Of a stretch of DNA of 24,172 nt, positions 9,381 to 16,552 are shown one piece after another; position 1 is the first letter of the stretch, and each line of letters begins with the position of its first letter. A program made the translations under genes and the position numbers. The notes under the pieces are model-generated. The model saw only the letters and a program-made list of their open reading frames with translations, was not told the DNA's origin and searched no databases. This DNA is from a virus, in IMG/VR virus record IMGVR_UViG_3300044622_000452, positions 1 through 24,172 of that record. One strand, written 5' to 3'.

Positions 9381-11144
9381 TTACCCTCCTAGTTGTGCGA
9401 GTAGTTGGTCAATCGGCGGTGGACCTGCCTGTGGTGGTGGACCTGCTTGCATCTGTCCACCCATACCTGGCATCGCCAGTCCTGGCATAGTCTCAGGTGA
9501 ACCTTGTGGTGCTTGTGCTGCTTGACGATCCTTAGCGCGTTGATCGGTACGACGCACAGCATCAAACAACGGCACGTCCTGCTCGACAACAAGCTTGGTT
9601 AGATACGCCAAATCTTCTGGCTGATACGGACCATTAGGGTCCGCAGCCTGTTGTTGAATACTCGAAAGTAAAGCACTTTCAACTCCTTCAGCAATAATGC
9701 GATCATGTTCTAAGTCGGGGTCGCTGATAAGCGGGTCGGCTTCGCGAGCGGATTCTTTAGACATAAGTCCTGTTCCGAGTCGTTGACCGAGGCCGACTAT
9801 CAGCGAGTTCACATCCGAGCCTGCCGCAGAGTATGCGACATAGTGGAAATCTGTTTGCCAAAGTTTGTTTGGCGTATATGTTTCTTCACCAGCAGATGAT
9901 TTGCGTCCAAAGAAGAAAGACTTTTCTTGGTTGCCCCAATACGCTTTCTCAATAGCGATAGCAACTTTATCTTCTTCCAAAATGGATTGTTCAAACGTGG
10001 TTTGTGCTTCTTGCACACGGAAGTCAACGGTTGCTGACAACACGGATTCTCCACGACGACCAGTACGAATGTTGGATGCTGACTCTCCACCGAACTCGGC
10101 AGGGATCGCACCTTCCAAACGCTCTTGTCGTTCCAAACGGTCAAGTGCTGTGTCGGTTTTGTAACCTGGGTTAAGTTGCAACTGTTGGATGTCGCCACCC
10201 TTAACAACACCAAGTTGTCCGGCTTTACCATCAGCGACCTGCAAAATCTCTGGGTTCTCGCCAGGTCGAGCGATCAGATATTCTTCAGGGAAAATACCGC
10301 GCTCAATAGCAATTTCGGTGAGTGCTTGTAGTCGTGCGCGGGTGTAATACATTCCCATCACACCGTCAAACTGTCCGCGAGGCTTATCCAAAGTAATACG
10401 GTTAGCAACGATTGCTAGTGGCATACCTGTACGGTTCGGGATGTATTCAAGCATCATCGCTTCGATACCTGCACGTTCACCTGTGGTGAGGTTCGGGGAA
10501 TCTTCCGCACCTAGAACGATCAGTTGAATGGAATCTGAGCAAACATATTCGAGCATCGTGTATTTGGTGTCGGCAGCAATTTTGCCTAAACGCAATTTCC
10601 CTAATACAAGTTCGCCATAGTTTTCTAGCAGGAAGCTTGCGCTGGCACGATACGTAAAAATGCAGTCATCTGGGATCGGGTTGTCAGGATCATCTACTGG
10701 TGCAGCGAAAGTGTCCAACGGGTTACGAACAGACCACACAGGCATCAAAGTTTTGAAGTCAGGTTTGATAACCACCGCAGATTGGGAGTATCCGAGGAGG
10801 TGTCGTGCGCGACGGCGCATCTTCATCTGCATACGGTTGTGATCCCAAATGGATAACATCGCACGTTTACGCATACGGGCAGATGACTTAGAGCGTTCTG
10901 AGCCTTCTTTGATTGGCGGGAAATACGGGGATGGCATTGTTGATGTCACACGCATAGACATCTGATCCAAACCCTGTACCAAAAGGTTTGCTACCGAAGA
11001 TTTAGCGTTCTTATCAAGTTCGTTTAACGGAACGATCACATCGCCGTTGGCTAGATCGCGTACACGACGCATCTGCTCTTGAACAGGACCTTGATTTCTA
11101 CGGCGTTGTTCGTAGAGTTGGACGATTTCCTCTGTAGACAGCAT
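9381..11144 (-). CDS. portal protein
   Basis: This 587-aa protein has the size and layout of tailed-phage portal proteins, which form the dodecameric DNA channel at the capsid vertex. Visible support is its position right after the terminase. The N-terminal helical region fits the family, as do the conserved-type segments GYSQSAVVIKP and WSVRNPLDTFAAPVDDP near residues 115-150. There is also an interface region with GDIQQLQLNPGYKTDTALDRL, and a Pro/Gly/Gln-rich disordered C-terminus (residues about 535-587). The gap to the terminase stop is only 14 bases and no clear Shine-Dalgarno is seen before ATG 11144, so translation may be coupled. An ORF of 140 aa in another frame (9809-10231) is a shadow. 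Confidence 0.85.
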   Translation of the reverse strand: MLSTEEIVQLYEQRRRNQGPVQEQMRRVRDLANGDVIVPLNELDKNAKSSVANLLVQGLDQMSMRVTSTMPSPYFPPIKEGSERSKSSARMRKRAMLSIWDHNRMQMKMRRRARHLLGYSQSAVVIKPDFKTLMPVWSVRNPLDTFAAPVDDPDNPIPDDCIFTYRASASFLLENYGELVLGKLRLGKIAADTKYTMLEYVCSDSIQLIVLGAEDSPNLTTGERAGIEAMMLEYIPNRTGMPLAIVANRITLDKPRGQFDGVMGMYYTRARLQALTEIAIERGIFPEEYLIARPGENPEILQVADGKAGQLGVVKGGDIQQLQLNPGYKTDTALDRLERQERLEGAIPAEFGGESASNIRTGRRGESVLSATVDFRVQEAQTTFEQSILEEDKVAIAIEKAYWGNQEKSFFFGRKSSAGEETYTPNKLWQTDFHYVAYSAAGSDVNSLIVGLGQRLGTGLMSKESAREADPLISDPDLEHDRIIAEGVESALLSSIQQQAADPNGPYQPEDLAYLTKLVVEQDVPLFDAVRRTDQRAKDRQAAQAPQGSPETMPGLAMPGMGGQMQAGPPPQAGPPPIDQLLAQLGG

Positions 11145-11158
11145 TTAGATACAAGTTA

Positions 11159-13138
11159 TCACACCAGCCAAGATGGTCGCCATTTCTTTTGTGGCCGACT
11201 TATCGGTGACAAGTTAGGTAAATGCAGCATCGCCATCCAACACGCCATCACAAGGTCAGTACCGTTCTTCTTATCCCTAGTCCAAGACGAGTGTTCCTCG
11301 ATGAAGGCTAGTGTTTTCCAGTTTTCCCGCATAGATGGGGTTCGGATTGCACCGGAACGGAACAACTGTGGAAGCAACGCTTCCACACCAAGATTTTCGT
11401 CAATCTTGTTACGGCTAGTGGTGTGTGCGATCACGTTTACGTTGTGTCGGGACTGCCATTTGCGAACAAAGTCGTGTGCCAACAAGAATCGTTGCGCTGC
11501 GTTGACCTCAACCACCCAATGTGAGATCGGATAGCCCATGTCCATAGCCCTGTTCTGCCAATCTTCCATGATTCCCGAATAGTCACGGGTTGTGGTGTCA
11601 AAGCCGAGGAGCTGTTCGGCTGTAAGTTTGACTCGTTCCACGTCAATGAGAAACCGCAGGTTGGTTTCGGGCTGATATATCCACCATTGGATAGCCCAAA
11701 ACATTGTTGGTGACGGGTCAACCGAGGCAATCGAAATTAACGGGGGTTGCAAGTTGTGGGGTACATGGCCTGGGCGACGCTCATTGTCCACACAGCCTGG
11801 GTATAGCACCCCATCAGGCCCGATCCCGCCGGTAGCCCACACACGTTCGATCAGATAGTTACCTTCAGCTTGATCTTCCTGCTGATACACGACAGCAAAC
11901 TTGGATGGGTTGGAATGTTTAATATACGACAGGTCTTTCCACGACAAACGATGCGGGTCTAGGAGTGGTCCGTTCGGCCATGCAGGTGAACTATTGCGTT
12001 TAGACGCAAGCCCTGTATCCAAATCCTCATAATACGCTTTGTAGATCAGGTGATGATATTTTTGTTTCTTTAACGGTTCGGTGTCCTGTGAAATGTCCGT
12101 TGTATCTGATCCGTCATAATCATCCTCGAAATCTTCGTAGGTGACTTTGCTGAGACAATGAGCGTAGAGGTCCAACGGTCCAAGTCGTTGTCCGACGACG
12201 GCGAGCAAACCGCCTGGATCGACTCGTGCTTCAGCCATTGAATCCCATCTCTCAATGAGTTTGTCTCTTGCCGCAGACTCTTTAGCGTTCTCCGGTGACG
12301 CAACGTCATCAAACAAACAAAGATCGGCACGATGACCAATGAATTCAGACTCAATACCGTAAGCAGAAACAGTTGGTTCCTTGTTATCCAACCCACCCAT
12401 GTCCTCCTGTTCAACAATGAATTCTTCAGCTCGCCACAACGACCCTGAAGTTGAAGGCTTAAACCTACCGTAGTCAATAGCCAGACACGCTTCCGCTTTA
12501 ATCGCCAGCCCTTTGTCAATCAGCACAGGGTCAGGGTCTAACGGAAACTGTCTTTCAAGGGTTTCACGAATACGACGGCTATACATCTTTGCTAGTGACT
12601 GTGAAACGGAGCCAATCATCACACGAATCTTGCGGTTCTTCACAATTTGCCACACAGCAATATCGTGAAACAAGGTGGACTTACCTGCACCTGGGGGACA
12701 GTTCAACACCACAAACTGTTTATCGTTAGACAACAAATAATCTTCGATCTTGTATGCGGCATCAACCTGCCACGGACTAGGGATACGACCCAAATATCTG
12801 CGCCGGAAATAATCAAAGTCCACAAGCCCGCGTTGTGCTTCCTCACTCAAACGGTCATACGGGATAACAGGTGGAAGATCAGAAACATCCATCACCTTCG
12901 CCCAAGCATCAGCCTGAACCCCACCCACCTTCTTACGGGCAGTCCCCTGCTCCAACTTCCCAACCTCTATCTCAGCTTTAGCAATCTTCTTTTTCGCATC
13001 CCACTTTTGGGCAGTGTTGTAATGAACACCAGCAATCTTCGCAGCATCCTTGATCGACATACCAGACGCACGCGCCTGCCAAAAACGTGCCACATCCTGT
13101 GGTGGAACTTGTCGTCGCCCACTCCGACCAGCGGTCAT
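11159..13138 (-). CDS. terL: terminase large subunit with N-terminal HTH
   Basis: The ATP-driven DNA-packaging motor and nuclease. Residues 147-155 are a Walker A motif (CPPGAGKST), and residues 273-279 are a Walker B (LCLFDDV) with acidic residues 277-278. A C-terminal RNase-H-like nuclease is indicated by SIASVDPSPT (Asp474), VVEVNAAQR and a late TDLVMACWMA. Unusually, residues about 14-50 form a helix-turn-helix (DVARFWQARASGMSIKDAAK then IAGVHYNTAQKW), followed by a charged helix, before the ATPase starts near residue 120. HTH domains of this kind normally belong to small terminase subunits. No separate small-subunit gene is recognised beside it. Start ATG 13138 lies three bases after the preceding stop. 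Total length of 659 aa is longer than usual because of the extra N-terminus. Confidence 0.93.
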   Translation of the reverse strand: MTAGRSGRRQVPPQDVARFWQARASGMSIKDAAKIAGVHYNTAQKWDAKKKIAKAEIEVGKLEQGTARKKVGGVQADAWAKVMDVSDLPPVIPYDRLSEEAQRGLVDFDYFRRRYLGRIPSPWQVDAAYKIEDYLLSNDKQFVVLNCPPGAGKSTLFHDIAVWQIVKNRKIRVMIGSVSQSLAKMYSRRIRETLERQFPLDPDPVLIDKGLAIKAEACLAIDYGRFKPSTSGSLWRAEEFIVEQEDMGGLDNKEPTVSAYGIESEFIGHRADLCLFDDVASPENAKESAARDKLIERWDSMAEARVDPGGLLAVVGQRLGPLDLYAHCLSKVTYEDFEDDYDGSDTTDISQDTEPLKKQKYHHLIYKAYYEDLDTGLASKRNSSPAWPNGPLLDPHRLSWKDLSYIKHSNPSKFAVVYQQEDQAEGNYLIERVWATGGIGPDGVLYPGCVDNERRPGHVPHNLQPPLISIASVDPSPTMFWAIQWWIYQPETNLRFLIDVERVKLTAEQLLGFDTTTRDYSGIMEDWQNRAMDMGYPISHWVVEVNAAQRFLLAHDFVRKWQSRHNVNVIAHTTSRNKIDENLGVEALLPQLFRSGAIRTPSMRENWKTLAFIEEHSSWTRDKKNGTDLVMACWMAMLHLPNLSPISRPQKKWRPSWLV

Positions 13139-13141
13139 TCG

Positions 13142-13801
13142 TTACCGTTTTTTATTACGTTTAGGTTTATTTGCTTGAACAGCACCAAGAGACGAACCTT
13201 CTCTAACAACTCTGCTGATACGGTTGTAATCCTTTTGTGCCTGTGAAGCAACCCTGTTTTTCCCACCACGCACAGCAGCATCAGTAATGTTCTCTGCTCG
13301 TTTAACCAAACCGCTTGTTGCACCAGAAACCTGTTTAGGGTTCATAACCTTTGTTGAAGCCAACTGCTTACCAGAAACCGTACCCGCCGTATACAAACGT
13401 CCACCAGGTCGAACAGCATCCAAACCTTTAGTGGCAGAAGTGTATGTCGCATCCGCCGCACCACGAACACCAGCACCACCATAACGACCAGCAATTTTAC
13501 CCAACAGTTTCGCCCCATAACTAGCAGGAGCAATAGCAGCTTTAGTTGGTGTAGCAGCAACAGTCAACAACGTTTTTGCGACATTACCTTTAGAAAGCTT
13601 TGAACCAGCAAGCGAAGTCCCTAACGGAGTTCCCGAACCAGCAAACGCACCTTTGTTCGCACCCTTGTTTGCTGTAGGCATTTTCGTGCCACCAGGCTTG
13701 ACAGCCCCAACGGTCGCTGATTTAGACTTTTTACTTGAAGTCACACCCTTGATTTTTGTTATATCAACAGGTGGTTTAGAAGTCTTTTTCTTGGCGGCCA
13801 T
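13142..13801 (-). CDS. basic Lys/Ala/Gly-rich protein, first gene of late block, 219 aa
   Basis: The function is unknown. The protein is very basic, starting MAAKKKTSKPPVDITKIKG and ending in NKPKRNKKR. The middle is low-complexity Ala/Gly/Thr with a mildly hydrophobic stretch (VAKTLLTVAATPTKAAIAPA). I chose ATG 13801 over GTG 13819, which would add MCIVAV. A -10-like TATAGT lies 7 bases before the ATG and no Shine-Dalgarno is present, which suggests a leaderless message, a frequent arrangement in actinobacteria. Its place before terL is where a small terminase would be expected, but no DNA-binding fold is recognisable. It could bind DNA through its charged ends. The gene is likely; the role is open. 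Confidence 0.75.
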   Translation of the reverse strand: MAAKKKTSKPPVDITKIKGVTSSKKSKSATVGAVKPGGTKMPTANKGANKGAFAGSGTPLGTSLAGSKLSKGNVAKTLLTVAATPTKAAIAPASYGAKLLGKIAGRYGGAGVRGAADATYTSATKGLDAVRPGGRLYTAGTVSGKQLASTKVMNPKQVSGATSGLVKRAENITDAAVRGGKNRVASQAQKDYNRISRVVREGSSLGAVQANKPKRNKKR

Positions 13802-13806
13802 AACTG

Positions 13807-13819
13807 CTACTATACACAC
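13807..13819 (-). promoter_or_regulatory. late-block promoter (-10 region)
   Basis: The minus strand reads GTGTGTATAGTAG, with TATAGT (13814 to 13809) as a -10 hexamer placed so that transcription would begin at or next to the ATG at 13801. The same 13 bases with one difference, GTGTGTATACTAG, occur at the promoter at 60-72. No good -35 is visible. A small inverted repeat, CACACC/GGTGTG (13815-13820 and 13828-13833), overlaps the spacer and could be an operator or an activator site. Confidence 0.4.
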
Positions 13820-14012
13820 CGTTGGTGGGTGTGCCGTAGAGCAACAGCACTTAAATGAACTGGATGGCTCCGGTCCTCCTCACATCCACCAACATTTACA
13901 AAAACATCTGCTACACTCTCACGCACACCCGTCGGGATGACGGCACACGACAAGTATCACGGCTGTACCACGTTTGCAGGTGGCGGGGCATAAACAGGGG
14001 AACCTGGGTCGA

Positions 14013-14031
14013 TGAACTATTCACTAGTTCA
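14013..14031. repeat. inverted repeat TGAACTA-N5-TAGTTCA
   Basis: Perfect 7-base arms around a 5-base centre, the longest perfect dyad in this intergenic region. It could be an operator or a packaging or recombination protein site. It has no T-tract after it, so it is not a typical terminator. Confidence 0.5.
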
Positions 14032-14291
14032 AGCAGCGCGGTGAACGTCATCTCACCAACCAAGGTGTCGGCTAAAAGAAACTAGCTACGGCGACCTGCT
14101 CTCTAGAGCGAACCGTGGGGGGAGCAACACACATCCCTAAGCCCTCAGGTGAGATACACACACGTATGTGAATATCCCCAACCACCCCAAAGGTCAAACC
14201 CTCCTCCCAAGGTGGAGCAGCCTCGACCACCCACCGCGGTCAAAAAAACACAGGTGGGATACCCCACCCATGATCCAGGGCCACACAAGCC

Positions 14292-14306
14292 ACCACTCAG
14301 AGTGGT
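14292..14306. repeat. inverted repeat ACCACT-CAG-AGTGGT
   Basis: Perfect 6-base arms with a 3-base loop in the C/A-rich plus-strand region. A second small hairpin, GGTGGG/CCCACC, is 24 bases to its left (14253-14268). Together they suggest a structured RNA or protein-binding region. The function is unknown. Confidence 0.4.
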
Positions 14307-14556
14307 CACAAAACCACACACCGAGAGAAACCCTTATACATATATAGAGGGGGGGGCCTGACGGCATACCGCCCGTCTGCGTCCTGCAAACCTGGGCCGC
14401 CACTCTTAGCGGTTGCCACCAGTTCGGCGGGGTTCGAGACCGATTTAGCCCTGCCCTACCCCATACCCTGCGGGGATACGTTGCGGCAAGTAGCTTGCTG
14501 TGAGTGTCGCCTATTGTGCGGTTGTGTGGTGTGTGTGGGTGTGTGGGTACAGCAAA

Positions 14557-14580
14557 CTGCCAGCCGGTTAGGGCTGGCAG
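14557..14580 (-). terminator. stem-loop terminator of accessory operon B
   Basis: Minus strand CTGCCAGCC-CTAACC-GGCTGGCAG, a perfect 9-bp GC-rich stem, followed by TTTGCTGT. It lies 35 bases past the stop of the clamp-like gene. The T-tract is short, so termination may be partial. A second 5-bp hairpin (14586-14600) precedes it. Confidence 0.55.
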
Positions 14581-14615
14581 TGTTGGCCGATCTGGTCGGC
14601 GGGGGTTTGTTGGGG

Positions 14616-15233
14616 TTAGTTGGTGCGGGGTTTAGCGGTCATGGCTAGAACGTTGATCTGTCCGCTGTGTGTTTCGATGGTGTAGATGATCGGCCGCTGG
14701 TTGGTGGTGTAGTGGGTGAGTGTTGCGATGCTGTCTCGTTTTGCTTTGCCCTGCTTTGCTGTTTTGGCGATCCGTTCTAGTTGCCATGCGGCGAGCGAGA
14801 TCGGTGCAAAGGGTTCGGCGGGGTTGGTTTGTGTGTCTGTCCAGATTTGGGCGGTATTGGGTGTTTCGTGCTGTGGGTTGTTGCCCGTGATTATTCCGGC
14901 GGGGGTTGTCACTGTCCATGTGTTGAGTGTGGCGGTTATTTGGGCTTCTGCTTGTTTGCCGTTTATTTTTGCGGCGCTGGTTAGTGCTTTGGCGATATCT
15001 GCGGCGGGCAGTGTGAACTTGTCGGTTGTTGCTCGGTAGCTTTCGGTGTCTAACTCGTATCGAATAGCGGCGTAACTGTCACACGCTTCGATCATGTAGT
15101 TGTTCACTGTGGCTAGGTGTAGTGGTTGTTTGTTTGGGTCGGTGCTGGCATATAGCGCGACTGTGGCGAATATGTCGGCAAGGGTGGATAGTTGGCCGCT
15201 GACGCTGCCTGTTTGGGTTGTTGTTGTTTCCAT
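14616..15233 (-). CDS. sliding-clamp-like (DnaN-like) protein, 205 aa, tentative
   Basis: The sequence resembles pieces of bacterial and phage beta clamps. Around residues 38-61 is a strand-turn of the type LATVNNYMIEACDSYAAIRYE (compare the ATDGYRL motif of DnaN). Residues 72-88 (KFTLPAADIAKALTSAA) match the usual strand-helix. The end, INVLAMTAKP at 193-202, mimics the clamp C-terminus (V-x-MP). At 205 aa it is much shorter than the three-domain 360-aa DnaN and near the two-domain size of T4 gp45. I chose ATG 15233, preceded by ATAGGAGAAAC, over the start at 15335, which would add a Lys/Asn/Pro-rich stretch overlapping the upstream gene. If it is right, it would tether the replicative polymerase. 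The similarity was judged by eye only. Confidence 0.65.
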   Translation of the reverse strand: METTTTQTGSVSGQLSTLADIFATVALYASTDPNKQPLHLATVNNYMIEACDSYAAIRYELDTESYRATTDKFTLPAADIAKALTSAAKINGKQAEAQITATLNTWTVTTPAGIITGNNPQHETPNTAQIWTDTQTNPAEPFAPISLAAWQLERIAKTAKQGKAKRDSIATLTHYTTNQRPIIYTIETHSGQINVLAMTAKPRTN

Positions 15234-15247
15234 GTTTGGTGTTTCTC

Positions 15248-15388
15248 CTATTTGTTGGTTTTGTTTGTTGGGTGATTTTGTCGGGCTTGGTTTTGTCGGC
15301 GTTCGATTAGTTTGCCGATTAGTACACTTCCCCAAAGTGGGGCTGATAGTGCTAGTGCGCTGTAGAACGTTGCTTCTGCTGTGCTCAT
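15248..15388 (-). CDS. 46-aa single-span membrane peptide
   Basis: This is a short gene fixed by its junctions. Its ATG overlaps the upstream stop as ATGA (15385-15388), and its TAG stop lies inside the next gene's ribosome-binding site (AAATAGGAGAAAC). Residues about 7-24 (TFYSALALSAPLWGSVLIG) are hydrophobic enough for one membrane span. The C-terminal half is basic and Gln/Asn-rich (ERRQNQARQNH). The build is that of a small inner-membrane peptide with a cytoplasmic basic tail. Candidate roles include a holin-like, exclusion or host-takeover peptide; none is established. Confidence 0.6.
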   Translation of the reverse strand: MSTAEATFYSALALSAPLWGSVLIGKLIERRQNQARQNHPTNKTNK

Positions 15389-15582
15389 GCTGTTATCCAT
15401 TCTTTCGATGTTGTGCCACATTCCCCGCAGTTGTCCAAGCCTTCGGCGGCTAGGTCGTTTAGTTCCCAGCTGTAAATTGGGCGCTTTTCGTTGCTTTCTG
15501 GGTCGATTGCCGGCAGATCATGGCCGCATGGTGCACAGTAGATGTCTGCCCAATATGCGTAAGCGTATGGCCTGTGGCTCAT
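15385..15582 (-). CDS. double-CxxC zinc-ribbon-like protein, 65 aa
   Basis: Cys16-x2-Cys19 and Cys52-x2-Cys55 form the two knuckles of a likely zinc ribbon, separated by an acidic segment with YSWELNDLAAEGL. The opening AYAYWADIYCAPCGHDLPAID resembles small proteins of unknown function that I associate with actinobacterial phages and plasmids. Start ATG 15582 overlaps the ArdA-like gene's stop as ATGA, and its stop overlaps the membrane-peptide gene in the same way. This makes it the third gene of a tightly coupled operon. An adaptor or anti-defence role is inferred from its neighbours only. Confidence 0.72.
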   Translation of the reverse strand: MSHRPYAYAYWADIYCAPCGHDLPAIDPESNEKRPIYSWELNDLAAEGLDNCGECGTTSKEWITA

Positions 15583-16148
15583 CGGTTCCCCCAGTAGTGG
15601 CCTTGTTCTTCGGTGTAGTCGTGCTGTAACCAGCCGTAGTAGTACTGCTCATAATCGAAGCAGTTGGCTACTATTTCGTTTTCTGTGCCGTCGAATACTG
15701 CAAGTGCATCAGCCATATGTTCGGCAAAGTCTTTCGGCGTGTTGTATTCGCCGTGATAGTTCGCTTCATGGTAAGCAATTAGTTCTTCGATGCTCATGTG
15801 GCCGCCAACGTCTAACCATTCGCCGAGAATTATGATCTGCTCTAGTTCGTTGCTGTTGTGTAGTTCGCTGATCTGTTCGGCGTTCTCGTATAGCGCTTTT
15901 AGGTTGCGTGTGCTGTGCGGTAGGTGTTCATGGTCTGCTAGTTCCCATTCATCGGCGCCGCAAACTTTGCAGGCGGTGTAGTTCGATCCGCTTGGGTAGG
16001 TTGCGGTTTCGCCTTGCCCTATGTAGGTGATCTGTTCGGCGGTTACTTCTTCGGCTATTTGTTCGATGGTTGCCCATTTGCCAAGTGCTCGGCCATTGTT
16101 TAGACAACTTAGGCAGACTATGCAGGCGGCTGGTGTGTCTGTTTTCAT
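15579..16148 (-). CDS. ardA: ArdA-like antirestriction protein with a CxxC insert
   Basis: ArdA proteins mimic B-form DNA and block type I restriction enzymes. Visible ArdA features are the N-terminal CLSCLNNGRALGKW (residues 12-25) and the DEWELADHE stretch (66-74). Also present are the helical EELIAYHEANYHGEYNTPKD (121-140) with FAEHMADAL (141-149), and a C-terminal DYEQYYYGWLQHDYTEEQGH (165-184). Net charge is strongly acidic, as expected for a DNA mimic. At 189 aa it is somewhat longer than the usual 165-170. The excess includes extra Cys residues (Cys9, Cys12, Cys15, Cys60-x2-Cys63 and His73/75) that could bind a metal. Start ATG 16148 overlaps the upstream stop as ATGA and has GGAGAAACAAA before it. 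Confidence 0.82.
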   Translation of the reverse strand: MKTDTPAACIVCLSCLNNGRALGKWATIEQIAEEVTAEQITYIGQGETATYPSGSNYTACKVCGADEWELADHEHLPHSTRNLKALYENAEQISELHNSNELEQIIILGEWLDVGGHMSIEELIAYHEANYHGEYNTPKDFAEHMADALAVFDGTENEIVANCFDYEQYYYGWLQHDYTEEQGHYWGNR

Positions 16149-16426
16149 TTTGTTTCTCCGTTTAGGTGAGCTAGTAGTTCTTCGCGGTTTAGAAAGTAAT
16201 AGTGGTTTATGTCTTGATCTTCGTTTATGTATTCGCCCAAGTGGTGCGGTTCGTTGGCTTGTGGCACGCTTGCATCTTCGCAGTGTGTGACCATGAAATA
16301 ATGCGCCCAGATTTTAGGGTCAGCTTGTAGCACTAATGCGGTGCAACCGCCGCCCGTATGTTCTAGATACCAATTTTTTCCTGTAAGTGTTGCTAGTTCG
16401 TCAGCTAGTTGTTCTTGCTCTTTCAT
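16145..16426 (-). CDS. first gene of accessory operon B, HTGGGC protein, 93 aa
   Basis: This is a small protein with the conspicuous core NWYLEHTGGGCTALVLQ (residues 18-34), a strand-rich middle (HYFMVTHCEDA) and a Tyr/His-rich segment (INHYYFLNREELLAHL). It resembles proteins of unknown function carried by actinophages and plasmids. ATG 16426 follows the 16-base inverted-repeat leader (ACACTTGGGAGAGTGT), whose GGGAG supplies the ribosome-binding site. The C-terminus GETK-stop is written in the same bases as the ribosome-binding site of the ArdA-like gene. It is co-transcribed with ArdA and could be an antirestriction or anti-defence partner, which is inference from linkage. Confidence 0.75.
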   Translation of the reverse strand: MKEQEQLADELATLTGKNWYLEHTGGGCTALVLQADPKIWAHYFMVTHCEDASVPQANEPHHLGEYINEDQDINHYYFLNREELLAHLNGETK

Positions 16427-16430
16427 GTTT

Positions 16431-16446
16431 ACACTCTCCCAAGTGT
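16431..16446 (-). promoter_or_regulatory. leader inverted repeat with ribosome-binding site in its loop, copy B
   Basis: Minus strand ACACT-TGGGAG-AGTGT, five perfect base pairs closing a six-base loop that holds the Shine-Dalgarno GGGAG, four bases before ATG 16426. The identical 16 bases lie at 18387-18402 before the first gene of operon A. A DNA operator or an RNA translational switch is possible. Confidence 0.6.
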
Positions 16447-16475
16447 GTCGGCCTTGTTGGTGTAGCCTGTTTTAT

Positions 16476-16504
16476 TTCTAATAGACGTTTAGGGTGTTTG
16501 TCAA
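16476..16504 (-). promoter_or_regulatory. promoter of accessory operon B
   Basis: Minus strand TTGACA (16504 to 16499), a 17-base spacer and TTAGAA (16481 to 16476), overlapping TATTAG at a 15-base spacing. The A-tract just upstream (16507-16530) looks like an UP element. It shares the 10-mer TTACTTGACA with the operon A promoter. The leader to ATG 16426 is about 45 bases. Confidence 0.6.
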
Positions 16505-16552
16505 GTAATGTTTTTAGTTTTTTTTTAGTGCTGTTCGCTGATCTGTTTGACG

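Larger units (their letters stand above)
13820..14556. other. 735-base region without a convincing gene, upstream of packaging genes
   Basis: ORFs on either strand here are short, rich in Pro, Arg or Trp, lack ribosome-binding sites and look like shadows. A 46-codon minus-strand frame starting near 14050 is the least bad and I reject it. Between about 14150 and 14350 the plus strand is C/A-rich and the minus strand G/T-rich. Several short inverted repeats are present: 13929-13943, 14013-14031, 14253-14268, 14292-14306 and 14486-14498. A run of eight G sits at 14349-14356 next to an AT run (TATACATATATAG). A GT-rich tract occupies 14516-14548. No tRNA cloverleaf could be closed, although GGTTCGAGACC at 14431-14441 resembles a T-loop. 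A packaging-initiation (cos/pac) site, replication origin or untranslated RNA are all possible. Confidence 0.5.

Noticed and set aside
9809-10231. 140-aa alternate-frame ORF within the portal gene
   Set aside because: Shadow of the portal reading frame with no family resemblance.
13915-14052. 46-codon minus-strand frame starting MTFTALLELVNSSS
   Set aside because: No ribosome-binding site, an Arg/Ser/Val-rich end, no coupling to a neighbour, and located in the structured non-coding region.
14149-14403. Overlapping ORFs on both strands (70 and 69 aa)
   Set aside because: Pro-rich on one strand and Trp/Gly-rich on the other, which is explained by the C/A strand bias. No start signals.
14425-14450. 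T-loop-like GGTTCGAGACC suggesting a tRNA
   Set aside because: Only two of five T-stem pairs form, and no acceptor stem or anticodon arm could be closed on either strand.
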